From an uncultured Collinsella sp. (GTDB taxonomy: Bacteria > Actinomycetota > Coriobacteriia > Coriobacteriales > Coriobacteriaceae): 5,660 bases of DNA. The stretch's first letter is position 1, and each line of letters starts with the position of its first letter. The translations under genes were made by a program, and so were the position numbers. The notes below the pieces were generated by a model. That model did not search any database. It was not told the origin of the DNA and was given only the letters and a program-made list of their open reading frames with translations. Positions 4,984 to 5,660 of this stretch are shown in pieces. The stretch spans positions 1-5,660 of the forward strand of contig CAUDDU010000074.1 in the NCBI GenBank assembly GCA_958448375.1, in the 5' to 3' direction.

Positions 4984-5660
4984 ATGAGTCAGGTAAGGCA
5001 AGACGGCATCACGCTCAAGCAGTGGCTCCCGCTTATCGGGCTCACCTGCTGCGCGTTTGTGTTCAACACGTCGGAGTTCATGCCCATCGGCCTTCTGACT
5101 GACATCGCCGCGTCGTTCTCGCTCACCGAGTCCCAAGCCGGCATCATGATCTCGGTCTATGCCTGGGGCGTCATGCTGCTGTCGCTGCCGCTCATGGTGT
5201 TCGCTTCGCGCTTTGAGTTCAAGCGGATGTTGCTGGGCGTGCTGGCCGTGTTTTCGCTGGGCCAGTTTCTGTCGGCCGTGGCGCCGACTTATCCCATCCT
5301 GGTCTGCGCGCGCCTGGTGGTCGCTTGCGCACATGCTGTGTTCTGGTCGGTCGCCTCGATCATGGCCTCGCGCCTGGTCGACACTCGCCACGGGGCGCTC
5401 GCCATCAGCATGATCGCTACGGGCTCGTCCATCGCGCAGATCTTTGGTCTGCCCCTCGGTCGCGCTATTGGCTTGGCCGTGGGCTGGCGCATGACGTTTG
5501 CCGTGGTCGGGGTCCTCTCGGCCATCGCGGTCGTCTACCAGGCGACCGTGTTCCCGGCCATGCCGGCGGGCGAGCGCTTTACGCTCAAACAGCTGCCCGA
5601 GCTGCTCAAGAACCCGTTACTCATCGCGCTTTATGCGGTCACGGTGTTCATGGCAACCGG
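4984..5660 (+). CDS. SotB-like MFS efflux transporter (3' end cut by window edge)
   Basis: The first 225 residues of a major facilitator, of a usual ~390-400, in the inner membrane; DHA1-type drug or sugar efflux by proton antiport. It closely recalls E. coli SotB (YdeA), a sugar/arabinose exporter, in FNTSEFMPIGLLTDIA (27-42; SotB has FNTTEFVPVGLLSDIA), in VYAWGVMLLSLPLM (58-71), in CAHAVFWSVAS (115-125), and in ATGSSIAQIFGLPLGR (145-160), the last being the antiporter motif C region of helix 5. Helices fall near 14-36, 52-73, 82-99, 104-127, 138-160, 168-190 and from 211. The helix 2-3 loop (SRFEFKR) is a degenerate motif A, as in SotB. The ATG at 4984 follows GGAG (4971-4974) by 9 nt. The true substrate cannot be told from sequence; family assignment is firm. 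Confidence 0.92.
   Translation, partial: MSQVRQDGITLKQWLPLIGLTCCAFVFNTSEFMPIGLLTDIAASFSLTESQAGIMISVYAWGVMLLSLPLMVFASRFEFKRMLLGVLAVFSLGQFLSAVAPTYPILVCARLVVACAHAVFWSVASIMASRLVDTRHGALAISMIATGSSIAQIFGLPLGRAIGLAVGWRMTFAVVGVLSAIAVVYQATVFPAMPAGERFTLKQLPELLKNPLLIALYAVTVFMAT

Overview
The window looks like chromosomal DNA from a GC-rich, iron-importing anaerobic or gut-type bacterium. My best guess is a Coriobacteriia (Collinsella-like) actinobacterium. This rests on the strong GC bias at third codon positions, the fused FeoA-FeoB protein, the composition of the transporters, and short GGCACTTGGGGACG repeats of a kind I associate from memory with Coriobacteria. No rRNA or other marker gene is present, so the assignment is inference.

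Layout: (i) 1-2037, minus strand: a two-gene operon. A MarR-family repressor gene comes first. It overlaps by 8 bp the start of an ABC exporter half-transporter gene that runs off the left edge. A clear sigma70-type promoter (TTGACA-17-TAGATT) lies upstream of marR, with an imperfect palindrome over the presumed start of transcription. (ii) 2038-2501: a 464-bp intergenic region between the divergent operons. Besides the promoters it holds a structured block with no gene I can support (about 2137-2367): a perfect 12-bp hairpin, a nested palindrome of about 100 bp, and two tandem GGCACTTGGGGACG repeats. It resembles a REP/MITE-like insertion. (iii) 2502-4862, plus strand: a fused FeoA-FeoB ferrous iron importer with a GTG start, preceded by a long palindrome (2425-2453) that could be an operator, an RNA hairpin, or both. 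(iv) 4863-4983: a hairpin that may be the feo terminator, overlapped by a promoter. (v) 4984-5660, plus strand: the first 225 codons of a SotB-like major facilitator efflux pump, cut by the right edge.

How the parts may work together: the MarR protein probably represses its own operon and so controls the exporter. The exporter subunit has a non-canonical ATP site (Asp in place of the catalytic Glu, Ala in place of a P-loop Gly), which suggests it pairs with a second half-transporter encoded beyond the left edge. The marR and feoAB promoters face away from each other and share an almost identical element (ATTGGTTAGSC, with S = G or C) at or near the -10 box. One regulator, either the local MarR protein or a DtxR/IdeR-type metal sensor, may therefore read both. 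The genes themselves are of familiar families. The least explained DNA is the intergenic region.
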